NCBI RefSeq assembly: GCF_000687475.1
Contig: NC_057318.1
Coordinates: 1,488,001-1,552,000, forward strand
Origin: Ustilaginoidea virens
Taxonomy: Eukaryota; Ascomycota; Sordariomycetes; Hypocreales; Clavicipitaceae
Length of the DNA stretch: 64,000 bases
Direction of reading: 5' to 3'
Notes under the pieces: generated by a model
Seen by the model: only the letters and a program-made list of their open reading frames with translations
What the model was told of the DNA's origin: nothing
The model's database searches: none
Made by a program: the position numbers and the translations under genes
Shown here: in pieces, positions 46,101 to 58,808 of the stretch
Numbering within the stretch: the first letter of the stretch is position 1
Layout: the number at the start of each line of letters is the position of its first letter

Positions 46101-49100
46101 TCAATCCTGGACATGTTCCCTAGTGACGTGTGTCCTTGATGTCAATGAAATCCATCATTTCGCAGAGACCCAGAAAATCTTGAATTTTCGAACCTAGTAG
46201 CCTAGGTCTTTCGTCTTGTAATTCCAGGCGTCCCCCCAACTGGATATTGTCCCTCAAGAACATCATGGCTTGATAGCGTCAGTTCCACGGATGGATCGAA
46301 CGGCCATGTTGAGTACGACTACTGATCGCCGGCAATGTGGCACGCCGCGCGTTAAAATTGCTTGCTTCATCATGGGAAATTTCCGCTCAGTGACGCCCTT
46401 CAACGGAAATGCAAGCACTTATTGCACTGCATTAGGCAACCGACTTGGTAGTGGCGGGCATTTTGGGCCGGTCAATCAGGCGAATTGTTGTACGCTGTTG
46501 GAGGAAGAAGCTAAGCTTGTAGAAGAGTTTTGGAAACAAAAGATCATCGGCTGCTGCGAAAGGTTTCCCTTGGTTGTTTTTCTCGGCCACCAGCATAGTC
46601 AGCAAAGTTCGAAGCAAGGCTGCAATCAGCATTGAGGCCAAGGCCATGACTACCTGGGTCCTTGGAAGTGATGGAGGGGACGCGAACCACAATTTGCACT
46701 GATTCCCTTGCCGAATCTCTCGTCAAATCTCTCCATTTTGCTGCAACTCTTGCTAGAAAGTTGTGCTGCACGAGTCTGGAAGCGTCGCACAGTTAACTAG
46801 ATGTCATGGACGTTGAGTTGAGCATTCGTCAAGCCATCGCAATCCCTCCGATGCCATGATGGGCGCTCTTGGCGTGAAATTCCCATGGCGCGAGACCATA
46901 TAACGCTCTCTTCCAGCCTGTCCCATGTGGGCCAAACTCGCCTCTAGGCTTTCCTGACTGGCATCCCGTCTTGTTGCAGCTCCGGCTGGCCAGATTTGAT
47001 TCATTTTTCGCGAAGGGTAACAGACAGGAACAGGGTATTCAACGGTGTATATGTCGATCAAGAAGGCCATTTGGCGACGACATTGGTATGGAGATTGGTG
47101 CTTGCGCCATGCAGCTTGCATCTTCATCCGTCACCAGCGGCTGGGGAGACCTCCAAGGACCACTATGCGCGGGTGATGAAGTAGTTGGAAAGACTGCGAT
47201 GAAGCGCCAGGCGTAGCACATGACGAATCAGCATACTTGGGTGGATTTCGCGTTTCTCAACCATGGTGCGGTCGGTGAGTCGTTTTAGTTATTTAGTTCC
47301 AACTTTCAAGATGATGGATCAGCGAAAGCGGAGGTTTGCGGAGAAACATCGAGGGAACGGCAGGTGATGTGGCTTGCGCTTTCCCTCTTTGGCGGAGGGG
47401 GCGGCTTCTAATGTGATTGGTAGATAAGAATCGAACATTGCAGTACGGAGTACTCGTTAAAAAAAAAAAAAAAAAAAAAAAAAACCGAAGAGGCAAAGGC
47501 AAAGAAAGGCGGCGGGCGGCGGGACTTGGCATCATCAGTCAAGGTACGGAGAGGACGGAGTATAACATCGACAAACCAGCGGCAGCCAGCCATCATCGAC
47601 TAGGCGCCGCTGCTGCTGCACGATACAGGCGTCCCATCCCGCGCACAGGGACAGCCTCTGAGAGCCAAAGGCTTAAGGGGGCCCCTGATGCATCATTGGT
47701 CGTGGCGCGTCCACGTCCACGTCCACGTCCAGCTTTGGCCTCTACTCCGAGTGCCCTAGCTACAGTAGTCACCACATGCCTGCCACATGGTGCCATTCCC
47801 AAAGTACGGACCGAAACGGGCCTCCCAAGTGACTTCTGACATGCCCGTTTCACCGATTCACCACCCCGATGCAGTCAGTAACCTGACTGCACCGGTGAAC
47901 AATTCCAACAATCATCCATCGCACTAACTGGGCCGTGGTAGGCGCGGATATCTCATTGGCCACGATCCACGGACCACCGTCCCGTCCGGAAAGCAAGTGG
48001 TTCTCCCCCGTCAGCCATCGTCGTCCCGGCGCCTGTGCGCTGGCCGCCACCGTGGTTGTTGCGCACTGCGAGCAAGTTTTGACCGGGCTGGTGGCGCAGA
48101 AAGCTCGGTGACGTGTCTGCAAGACAGGCTCTGGGACCTGGATGCCGTTTCGAGCGCCGGGGCTCCTCCTCTTAAAACGCCGCCTTGGACGTGTGCTTCC
48201 TTCCTAGATACCCAGGTAGTAAGTACTCCGTAGACAATACACCTCGCCAAGGCCCAGAGGACACCCGCCTCCTGGGCTGCCAAGAAACCTTCCAAACTCA
48301 CAGGAGTGGGTGGGTGTATGAGGCCTAATTCCGCCACGGGGAGCTCGCCCCAGCCCAGATGGACTTGCGTATACTCAGTACCCGAGTACTCACTCAAGAG
48401 TCAAAATGCCTGACCTGGTACCGAGTACGCCCGCCTGTTCACGCAGACGTGCATTCCCGAAGCCCCCCTTCCCCTCCCCCCCCCCACCATTCACGAGCTT
48501 TGTGTGCGGTTACGTCCACCGGTCGGTCATCTCGGGGGGTGTGGACAAGTTTGATGCGGCTGGCTGTCCAACCGCGTGCGGGAGATGTGCGCCCAAGCCC
48601 AGGCTGGCTGCCAATGCTATTTTGACCATGGACGAATCGCACACCAGGCTTTCTCGGGGCAACAAAACCATCTGTTTGGGGGTCGCTGCATTTTCTTTTC
48701 TGCAGTCTACACGAGGTGTCTGGTGTGTCTGGTGTGTCCTTGAACCTGGTCGTACTCGTGTTGGGTCAGTAGTCTTGCATGCTTTTCGTTCTTCTCATTA
48801 CTGGAGCCAAGTTGTCTCGTGCGTACGTCGTTCGATCGTATCCATCCATCTTCTCCATACTCTCCCATTGGCAGGGCAGATAACGCCAGGCTGGCCCATC
48901 GCTTCTTTGCCTATCTTGCTGTCTCTTCTGTTGAAGCCCTCTTCTCTGATACTGAAAGCCTGCCACAATCGCCCAAAGTCCCGCAGCTCGACCAGACCAG
49001 CTCGACCACGGACGTCTGGTCTGGTCTGGTCTGGTGTCTCCTCGATTCTTACTGGTGCCGTTGGGTGAAATTCTGCACCTACCTCCTGGATTTTTGCAGG

Positions 49101-49618
49101 TACCTACATGTACCTGACACGCAGGAACCCAAGGTCCCGGAGTTTGCATGTGCTCTGCTACTCCGTATAAGGTCAATACTCCGTACCTCTTCCTTGAGGT
49201 ACCTAGCCTCTGTAACCTGTTGTTGCCGTTCCTGCAGGACCAACTACCTCCTAATCGCCGAGGGCAGGTCCTTCTCCATCGGTAACAGGGGTAGGTACCT
49301 AGTACCTACCTCTTCCAGCCTCAACGCCATGGATTCGCCGTCTTCCGCATCCCCCCTTCAGGAATGTACTACGACGACGCTGGGCAGCCAATGTTTCGTT
49401 TCTCATCTGTTTCCATGTTCTATTCACATCACGGCTTTATCGTGGAGCTTCTGCGTATAGTTATTGACTGGCTTACATATCATCACGGCTCCCAAGTGCG
49501 CATACACCCCACCCCGCACGCATGCATACACGTAAACATACATATCTGGCTCCGTTTTCAATCAGTAACAGACTCTTATACGATGCACCAGCCCTTGTTT
49601 TTCATTGCGAGCCAAAGT
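46101..49618. other. Gene-poor region upstream of the dehydrogenase 3' end
   Basis: No gene is supported. There is a poly-A run (47459-47484), cgtccacgtcca repeats (47711-47732), C-runs near 48470-48486, a ggtctggtct repeat (49016-49036) and scattered TACC/AGGT motifs (49075-49310). Frames of up to 220 codons on the plus strand near 48406-49068 have no recognisable domain. Confidence 0.5.
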
Positions 49619-50942
49619 TTAGGATAACTTTCCGGCACCAACATCAACAAGAATCTTGACTTGGTTCTCTTTATCGTTGATCAGGGCGTGGAAACCTTCC
49701 TCAACGACTTGGTCCAGCTTGATAGTTTTGGTAATCATTCTTGCAGGTTTTATTTTACCTATGATGCGTTAAAATTGAAAAGGCCGGGGGGGGGGGGGGG
49801 GGTGGGGGGTGGAAGGGGAAGTGGTGCGCGTGGTCAATGCATCCTTACCGGTCGAGATTGCGTCCAACACTGCCTCAAAATCACCGAGGCTATATGTGGC
49901 TCTGTGATGGCAAGTTTAGCTAGCAAGTTTTGAGGCGCTGATTGATGCCGATAGGCTTGGGCAAAACTTACACCCCCATGTAGCCCCTCTCTCGGAAGAC
50001 CAGGCCGTTCATGGCTAACCCAGCTCTCTTCTCCCAAACAGCAATGTTTACAAGAGTGCCCCTGGCCTTCAAAGCATCAAACGCCGTGTCCAGTGCCGTC
50101 TGCACGCCTGCAGCGTCAAACGCAACATCGGCGCCGAGCCCTCCGGTCAACTCGGACACTCTAGCCACCAGGTTTTCGTTGACGGGGTCGATGGTGTGAT
50201 GCGCGCCAAACTGGGTGGCAAACTCTCTTCTCTTGGTGCTCACCTCGCTGACCATGATGTTTTTGCACCCCCTGCCAATCAACACTTGAGCGACAGCCAG
50301 GCCAATGGGACCGGCACCGAGAATCAAGACGCTGTCTGTTTCCTTGAAGGGGGAAATATCGACGGCGTGCCAGCCAACAGCTAGGGGTTCCACGAGTGCG
50401 CCCTCCTGGAGTGAGACGTTATCGGGTAGTTGCTTCACGCACGACTCGGGCACGACCATGGTCTCGCACAGGCCGCCTCCCCATCCACTAAGACCAACGA
50501 AGCCGTTGCGATCGCAGCAGTTGACCAGGCCACGGACGCATGATCGGCAATCTCCGTCATAAATGATTGGCTGCACGCAGACTCTGTCACCGGGCTTGAC
50601 GGACTCTACGCCATGGCCAACTTCTTCGACGATGCCGGAAAACTCGTGACCCAGTGTCAGTGGCAACGTCTCCTTGGTGATGGGATGCGGATGCTCGGGC
50701 TTAGGGATCAGGTTTGCACCTCCCAGATATTCGTGCAGGTCAGATCCGCAGATGCCGCAGAATTTAGGAGCAATCTTGACTTTACCCTCAGCAACTCGAG
50801 GAACGGGGATGGTATCGAGTCGAATATCGCGTTGGCCGTGGAAACGAACTGCCCTCATCAACTGAGGCGGGGGAGCCGATACAGCGGTTGCTCGGATGGT
50901 GCCCACCAAGGTAGCGTCTGTTGTAGCCGTACGGGTGGCCAT
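49619..50942 (-). CDS. Zinc-dependent alcohol dehydrogenase, butanediol/sorbitol type
   Basis: Three exons on the minus strand: 50942-49972, 49901-49849 and 49758-49619, giving 387 residues. It is a medium-chain dehydrogenase: FCGICGSDLHEYLGG carries a catalytic-zinc Cys near 65, GHEFSG gives His99 and Glu100, and GDCRSCVRGLVNCCDR holds the structural-zinc cysteines. The nucleotide fold shows VLILGAGPIGLAVAQVL. The C-terminal exons restore YMGVATYSLGDFEAVLDAI and KIKPARMITKTIKLDQVVEE. It probably oxidises a secondary polyol such as 2,3-butanediol with NAD; the exact substrate is not readable. About 28 extra residues precede the usual start (MRAVRFHG), so a later start is possible. Intron 2 contains a long G/C-run. 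Confidence 0.9.
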
Positions 50943-53900
50943 TGAGGCGTTAAACAGTTGGTGCTTTCGGAAATAATGAGAAGAATAAAAGATTTTGGGG
51001 GAAACAAGAAAGAAGATGATTGAAGAGTTTTCAGATGCAAAAGTCGACATGTATATGTGCCGGACAAAGAACTGGAATCGTCTATAAAACAGTTTAGTGA
51101 TTTTTATTTCTCTTTTTTTTTCCCCCTCTCTGCCCCCAAGAAAGGGTAGATCGCCGATAGATGGAGTCAAAGATGGTCTGGCTTGTAGATGAGATACGAG
51201 ACGGACAAGATGGGGGCCGATGGGGGCTGACGGGGGATGAGGGAGGACGGGAGACTAGAGGATGCCGCTTGGAGCTCCGGACCTGTCAGGTGCCATCAGC
51301 GTAACCGAGACATGTTTTTGACCAGAGCAGACGGTGTCTTATAGTTTGGCAGCTAGGGGACCGGGTTGTCGAAATGCAGGGTCGGAGAGGCAACCGCGAG
51401 TCGGTTGGTGGACATCGTTGCAATGACTTGTAGTGTTGAGTGCTGAGTGCTGAGTGCTGAGTGCTGAGTGCTGAGTGCTGAGTGCTGACTGTTGGCTGGT
51501 GGCGACGCGGGCGAAAGCCGCAGGGGAAGGGAAGAGCGACCCCGCAGGCTCTGGTCTGGGGAAGGCTCGACTTACCTGTTCAAGTAACACGGTCAGGTGC
51601 TAGCCAGCTGAGGTTGGGGTTGACGAACGCCTCCCCCAGCAGATCCAATCAGCGGCCCTGCCCTATTCCTGAAACGGCTCGGACTGATGTCGAGTCTTGT
51701 TGAAGCCCCGTCGGTTTCCCCAAAAAGGGACAGTTTGGTATGTAAATAATGTAATGTTGAGCAAGGCTGTGAATTTTGCTCGAGTTTTTCTGTGTTTTCC
51801 GAGGTGTTTTCCTTCTTTTTATCGACTTTGATCATCAGACAAATCGCCAATGAGAAAATCAAAAGACGGCAAGACAGAAAAAGGTTGAGGATTCGACGGA
51901 TCATGGACCGCTTCCATGATGTGTACATGACGCTTCATCGTCTTTTTATTTCCTGCCAGTCTCTAAAAACAGTTGGAGAGGGTGGCTTGCAGGCTCAGAC
52001 CCGCCTTGGAAAGTAACAGGTCATATGGATGGCGGCAAAAGGACGTCTTTTTCCGCAAAACCAATCGTTGTACGCAGTTCCCAGTCGATAGAAATGGAAA
52101 GTAGGGGAAAACAACGACTGCGACGATGTAAATAATGAAGAAAAATCAAGGAGAAAAAAATCAAAATCAGTTACACATAAACATATACATAACATACACA
52201 CATCTGTATAAAGAGTGGGATTGAATCTACAATACATGTTAATTAATACGGCGACATGTAGCTCGCCATATCCCGTGTCACTGATTCCTCACAAAAAGTA
52301 GTCTGTCCGGACTCTAGATGCCTCGTACACATGAAAGAATGAGGTGACCAGCTCGAAAATCGTGCCGACTCATGTTTCAAGGGAACGACACAAGGACGGT
52401 CGGACCAAGCAAAAGACCCGGATCAGTTCTTTTCACGTTTTTTTATGACCCCTGGCACGGCCTCTCCGCGACGAACAGCCCGATGTCCTGCCCGATGCTC
52501 CTGCCGCGAAGGTAATGCAGGAGGAGATAAAAGAGACTCATGTCTACGAGATTACGACTCTACGTCGGCTTGCAGGTTGCAACTTGCCGATTCCCCACGG
52601 AAACGGTAAAAAAATATGGTTCGATAATCTCGCTGGCCCCGTTCCCCCCCCCCCCCCCACCCGTTACCAATATGCCAGGGGTTCGATCCAACACTAATGC
52701 CGAGTGCGGACTAGTGTTGCTATAGGGTCATGCCTCACCTGCTTTCTTTCGGCTGAATACACAGTAGAGCGTACTTCTTTCCCATCGTGTCAAACCTAGC
52801 TCTCGAGGTGTAAACCAGGGTTGCAGGTTGCATCAGGATTACTTGGCCACGTGAAAGTCTTGTCTTGTCTTTGTGGGAGTCGGTTTCTTTTCAATTGCGG
52901 TTTTATCGGATATCCAATCCAGAGTGAAAGCTAACCTGTTTCATGGAAAATAAGCAAAAGCATGCGCGGCCTTTTCCCCATTTTTTTTTTTTTCGTTTCT
53001 TTAAAAGATGAAGGCATATCTTGGGGGGTGAGGAGATGTTCGTAAACTGCAAGTCGGGTAGGGTCATCTTTACTTTTAAAGGAGGGAGTCGAGAGTAATA
53101 TCTGATGGTATTCCAAGTATGTCTTGACCCCCGGCCTTTTGATTGTAAAAAATGTCGAATTATTGCGTTACCTGATGTGCATTTATCACCTGACAGCGAA
53201 TGGCATTCATTGACCGAGGCCAAAAAAAACCAAAAAAAAAAAAAAACCTTGTGCGCCAGACTTCAACCATATCAGGGATCAAACATATGCACTCATTCTG
53301 CCCAGACGCTGAAACAACCTTTTACGCCGACCGATGGCAGTACCGATACGACCAGACTCCTTCTTTCCACGCCCGACACCAATGACGAGTACGGAGTAGT
53401 CTATCCACACTTGATGAGCTTTGTCCGCAATATTTGAGTATTTAGTGAATTGGCCTTGAGAAAGCATTTGCAGGGTTAGGGTTATCAAGCTCAGATAAGA
53501 CCCACTTCGATCAATCCAGCCCACCCCGCGTCTCGACGACGTCGCTTCCTCCCACCTCATCTCATTCCTGCATACTCCGTCCGTCCCTACACGCCTATAG
53601 AATTGGAATTGGGCCATCTGTTTCTTGAGATTGTGCCACCCTCAACTCCGAACCCTCAACGGTTCAACCCAAGCTTTTCCCTCTTTCTTGTCCCGTCCTT
53701 AGCCAGGCACATTCCAACGTTATATCCGTCCTGAGCCTGCCCTGGCCCCCACATCCGACTACGAGCCCCGTTTTAAAGCGCCACTGTGCAATCTGTTAGG
53801 ATCGAGAGTTGGCGCTGAAATCGACGTCTCGGAGTTTTTTGCAGATCGTGAGGCGACAGCCAAAAGCCCTGCCATTAGCAATGGCGTTCAAGGCTGCTGC

Positions 53901-54201
53901 TTCCACGTCTTTGGACGACTTCTTCCACACGTGCGACTGCAAGGCCATTGCCGAAATCTCTGGCACAACTGCATGCATCTGGGCAAGGTGCGCCTTCTCG
54001 ACATAACAACCAACCACGGTGCTTAATAGGGCTCTCCCGCGTTTAAATACCAGCCAAAATACATGCTGTGCTCGCGAAAAATTACACAGCGCGACCCGAA
54101 ATAACAGGACAGACCCTCCCCGCCTGCGCAGGCATGTAGGCACCTGCAGGCTCACAGGATCGATCCAAAACCCCCGCCTCTATTCGAGGCACGTCCCTCC
54201 G
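50943..54201. promoter_or_regulatory. Divergent intergenic region, dehydrogenase and histidine kinase
   Basis: The two genes start in opposite directions 3.26 kb apart. The stretch holds a heptamer array (51433-51488), A/T-rich sequence (52120-52250), C-runs (52646-52660), poly-T and poly-A runs (52981-52995, 53235-53246) and CT-rich sequence before the kinase (53670-53720). No frame here has a recognisable domain. Confidence 0.5.
51433..51488. repeat. Heptamer array gtgctga, eight copies
   Basis: One gtgttga and seven gtgctga units stand head to tail over 56 bp, in the upstream region of the dehydrogenase. The Ser/Ala/Leu/Gln frame across it is an artefact. Confidence 0.9.
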
Positions 54202-57200
54202 ATGGGCACCGATGTCCCAGGTCTGACGGTGCCAGCAGTGTCAGCAGTGGCGGCGAAGCGAACCGCGCCGCCTGCTGGATCCTTGGATGTTGTCCCGGAT
54301 GCCTTGCGAGAAGTCAAGCTTGTGGAACTACTTCAGCGAGATCGGCGACCTACTTTCATCGTTAGTTTGACTGCCTCGGTCAAGGCCAATGCGTCTGGCG
54401 ACCTGCAGCTGGTTTACTGCAACCCTTCTCTCCGATCGGCTCCTGAAATTTTCCGTCGCATTTCGGTCAAGTCTCTCGAAACCAAGACGCCGGATTTGGG
54501 GTTTGAAAATTTCAGGCACTGGGCCCTCGACTCTGACCAAAGCAATGAGCAGGACGTGCCGTTCTTTCAGTATGCGGGCCGTTCCTGGTCTCACATCACC
54601 ATATCAGACGACTTTCGCGTCATCAGTGCCAACGGCGTTGTCACACAAGATCGCACTCTCCATAAACATGCTTCCAACAGCATCAACAACGAGCTGGCCC
54701 TCTGGAATTCTACCGACCATGCGCAGCTTCCACCGCCAGCCTCGAGCGAACCCCCGCAAATCCAGCAAATCGCCAACCATCGTCTCACCAAGGAACGAGT
54801 CTACTGTGACTGGACAAGTGTGCCTCTCGAAGACGAAGTCGACGATCACAAGGTTTTTGCCAGGTTAAAAGACTGGTCGGCTACTCCTCTAGGACCCATA
54901 GATGACTGGGATTGGGATCTTAGATCGGCATCCGACATGACCATGAGGACGCCTTACCCGGCAGCCATATACTGGGGCCCTGAATTCATCACCATGTACA
55001 ATAAACCGTACGTGGAGATTGCCGGGAAGAAGCATCCTGACCTCATGGGTCAGCCTTATGCAGAAGGTTGGTCCGAGATTTGGAATGAAATCAAGCCCGT
55101 CTTCATGAGAACCTGGAACGAGGGAGAGTCCGTTATGAAACACGACGACCGATTGTTCATCAGCAGGAACGGATTTTTGGAAGAGACCTTCTTCTCTTGG
55201 TGCCTGGTTCCTCTCCTTGGAAGCAAAAACCAAGTCATGGGTCTTTTCAATGCAGCCTTTGAAAGCACTCAGCAGATTGTCAACGAGCGAAGGCTGTTGA
55301 CATTACGCGAGATTGGAGAAAAAACTGCCGCTGCCAAATCCTTCCGAGAGTTCTGGCTCCTGACTTTGAAGGGCCTCGAATACAACGAACCGGACGTTCC
55401 GTTTTGTCTCATCTACTCAGTCGGCGAGGACAGTGACAGCGAAAATGCTTCCCTTCATTCTGGGAGCGTGGGGTTCTCGCATTATCTAACGCTGGAGGGC
55501 TCGTTGGGAGTGCCAATGGGCCATCCAGCTGCACCACTGTTGCTTGATTCGCGTACGCAAGAAGGGTTTGCACCCTACATGAGGCAGTCCATGTCAGCAG
55601 GTGGTGTGCCAATCATTCTCTCAAGAGAGGAACATACTTTGCCGCCGAATCTTGTTGAGGGACTTGAATGGCGCGGTTTCGGAGACCCTTGCAAACACCT
55701 GGTCGTCTTCCCCATAAATCCCGTCGCCGCATGGTACGAGGCAACATATCCTAGGGGCTTCATCGTCCTGGGTGTGAATCCGAGAAGACCGTATGATAAC
55801 GACTACAAACTCTTTGTCCAACTCTTATCCAGGCAATTGGACGCGTCGCTGGCATCGGTCGTGCTGTACGAGGAAGAGGTCAAACGAAGTGCTAGAGCTG
55901 CCCGTCTGGCTGCCCTGGACCGCGAAAACCTGTCCTTGCAGCTCCAACTCCGAACGCAGGAGGCTGTGGAGAGCGAGTACAGATTTAGCCGGCTTGCAGA
56001 ATTCGCACCTGTCGGTATATTTATTGCCGACTTTGACGGTTGTTTTAGCTATTGTAACGATACGTGGTGGCAGATTTCGCGCCAAAACCGACAAGAAGAC
56101 TTGGGAAACACAGGCAAGCTTGCCTGGATCCACAATGTAATAGACGAGGATCGTCCCGCGCTCCAGGCAGCTTGGGATAAGATGCTTATCGAGAAGTCCA
56201 CCATGTCGATAGAGTTTCGGTTCAAATGCAGCCAATGGATTGGTGACAGCCTGGTTGATACTTGGGTGCTTATGAGTGCATACCCCGACAGCCACCACCT
56301 TGAGACAAAAGAATCCATTTTTGGCTGCGTCACCGACATCTCGATCCAGAAACGCGCTGAACAAGTTCAGAGCGAGCGCCGAAAAGAAGCCGTGGAGCTG
56401 AAACGCCAGCAGGAGAATTTTATCGACATCACAAGCCACGAAATGCGCAACCCCTTGTCAGCCATCCTGCAATGTGTCGATCAGGTTACCAAGAGCGTCT
56501 CGGCATTTTCCGATTATAAGAGCGAAGACTTGGTCAAGGAGCTTCACGTAGAATGCTTAGATGCAGCGAATACCATTAGCCTATGCGCAAGCCACCAGAA
56601 GCGCATAGTTGACGATATACTTACCCTGTCAAAACTCGACTCCAGACTCATCACCATCACGCCAGTTAATGTGCAACCGCTAGAGGTGATCCAACAGGTT
56701 GTCAAGATGTTCCAGCCGGAAGTACGAGCTCATAATATAAGCCTGACAGTCCATATTCACAACAGCTACCAACGGCAGGGCATCGATTGGGTCATGCTCG
56801 ACCCATCTCGATTACAGCAAGTCCTTATCAATTTCATCACGAATTCAATCAAGTTTACACAGGGCAAAGAAAAAAGACTGATTCAGGTAACAATCGAGGC
56901 ATTCTCGGACCTTTCCCAGCTATTGAATTCGGGCATCACTTACCTCGAAATCAGTGACTTTGGCGAGAGTCTCAAAAGTTACCACCACGAGTCGGAACAT
57001 GCGGACGACCCGCCTACTCTGCTGCAATTCACCATCCGGGACAACGGATCCGGTATTGGCGACGAGGATCTCAAGCTTCTCTTTCGGCGATTCCAGCAAG
57101 CTACTCCGAGAACGCACGTCCAGTATGGTGGCTCGGGTCTTGGCTTGTTCATTTCGCGCACTCTTGTGGAAATGCAAGGGGGACAGATTGGAGTCTCGTC

Positions 57201-57896
57201 GCAAGTGAATGAAGGGAGCAGCTTTTATTTCTATGTCAGGTGTCAGAAGAGCAACAAGCAGACGCCAGCCAAGGAAATCATACAACACGACCAACCCACT
57301 CAGCCACAGCTCAGCGCAACAACTTTCCCACCGTTCAAGGGGTTGAAAACTTTTTCAAGTGGAGAGAGTCACGCGAAGCAAAAAGCCACACCCGTCGATT
57401 TCCCGCAATACCATGTGCTTATTGTCGAAGACAACCTCATCAACCAAAAAGTGTTGAACCGCCAGCTTATGAACGGAGGCAATACGACATATACGGCCAA
57501 TCACGGCCAAGAAGCATTAACTCTTTTAGAATCGTCGAGATTCTGGAAGGGACACGAGTCTGACGGCTACGATATCTCGGTCATCCTGATGGACCTGGAG
57601 ATGCCTGTAATGGACGGCTTAACTTGTACGAGAAGAATACGACAACTGGAACGCGAGGGTGTTATAGTCAAGCATATACCGATCATCGCGGTCACCGCAT
57701 ATGCCAGGCCGGAGCAGGTGAAGAAGGCGCGGGATGCAGGCATGGTTGGTCCTTTGAACTTGAAAGATGCGCGCGAAGGTGTAGGTTGGATGCTAACGAT
57801 GGATTGATGTAGGATGAGGTTATACCGAAGCCATTTCGCATGACAGATTTGATGCCCAAGATCCAGGACGTTGTTGGAGGCACACGGCCAGAGTAA
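54202..57896 (+). CDS. Fungal hybrid histidine kinase (sensor plus receiver)
   Basis: Two exons, 54202-57744 and 57813-57896, give 1208 residues; the first in-frame ATG reads MGTDVPGL. The N-terminal half holds a PAS-like sensor (PLGPIDDWDWDL, AAIYWGPEFITMYNKPYVEI), a GAF-like region and a PAS domain near 595-715 (RLAEFAPVGIFIADFDG). The kinase core has the H-box SHEMRNPLS with phospho-accepting His746, the N-box QVLINFITNSIKF, the G1 box DNGSGIGDEDL and the G2 box GGSGLGLF. The receiver begins near 1070 (HVLIVEDNLINQKVL), with phospho-acceptor Asp1131 in MDLEMPVMDG; its Lys (VIPKPF) is in exon 2. It should pass phosphate to an Ypd1-type protein. All catalytic residues look intact. The signal sensed and the fungal HHK class are not determined. 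Confidence 0.94.
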
Positions 57897-58808
57897 CGAA
57901 CACGTTTCGAGGTGAGGGGGGTCCTGAGTAAGCAAGTTGCCTTGGACGCAATGCAGGGCCAAAATGGCATGCCTGCTCTGTGCTTCTCTGGACAGATTCT
58001 CGACCAGCAAAGCCGGCTCGGGAACCGCCCTCCCGTTCAGACAGATGAGAGATACACGAGGCTCCAAGTCCGTGTCAAGGCTGACTCGTATACGGAAAGA
58101 ACAAGTCACCGTGATACGCAAATGGCTGGTCCAAGCGGTACTGTACAACACGCAGTTTCTAAGAGAGATTCCCTTTGGTAGTTGCAATCTCCAGTTTCGT
58201 CATCATGAATGCCAGAGCGCTGGGCTCAAGTGTACAAGTTTTAGATTTGGCGGCGATGACAGGTATCTGGATGGGTGTACACATTAGTCGAGAGCATTCA
58301 CCAATTTTTTTTCCCGTGTGGCCCTGTCAACGAGTGTATGATTGCTAGCAGATGAAGGGTGCTCTCACCGATTTCGCCGCTTGCTGACACATGACAGTGG
58401 AAGCTTCCCCGGGATGTCGACCGAGTTCTATTGGCGTACAAGTCAGCTCACGTACAATTTCCCTTCAAAGAGCCCTCCCTGCCTCGCCGCAGTGGGGTAG
58501 CAATTCTACTGGATGATGGCTGCTCGAATGCTGGTAAGCTTTTGGTTGCTGCTTCTGCTTTTGATGTCGTTATTCTTGATGATAACCATGCTTTTAGTTA
58601 CTAAACAAAGTCCTTCATACTGCCCATCTTGATGATGCCGTCACAAGCGCAGTAAATTACATGGCACGCTTTCCAAGGTCTGCAAACCTTGACCGACATT
58701 CAGCTTTCAATATGTGCCTGGGGAAAGAGGCTACATGACAAACATTCATGTCCATCAACCGGACACAAAACAGGCTAATCATGCGCACTTTAAATACGCA
58801 CCAGCTCC
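57897..58808. other. Convergent intergenic region
   Basis: This lies between the stop of the histidine kinase and the stop of the S23 gene. It has mixed composition, and no gene or strong repeat is seen. Confidence 0.5.

Noticed and set aside
52670..52700. ggttcgatcc, resembling a tRNA B box
   Set aside because: The flanks do not form a T stem and no matching D or anticodon arm lies upstream.
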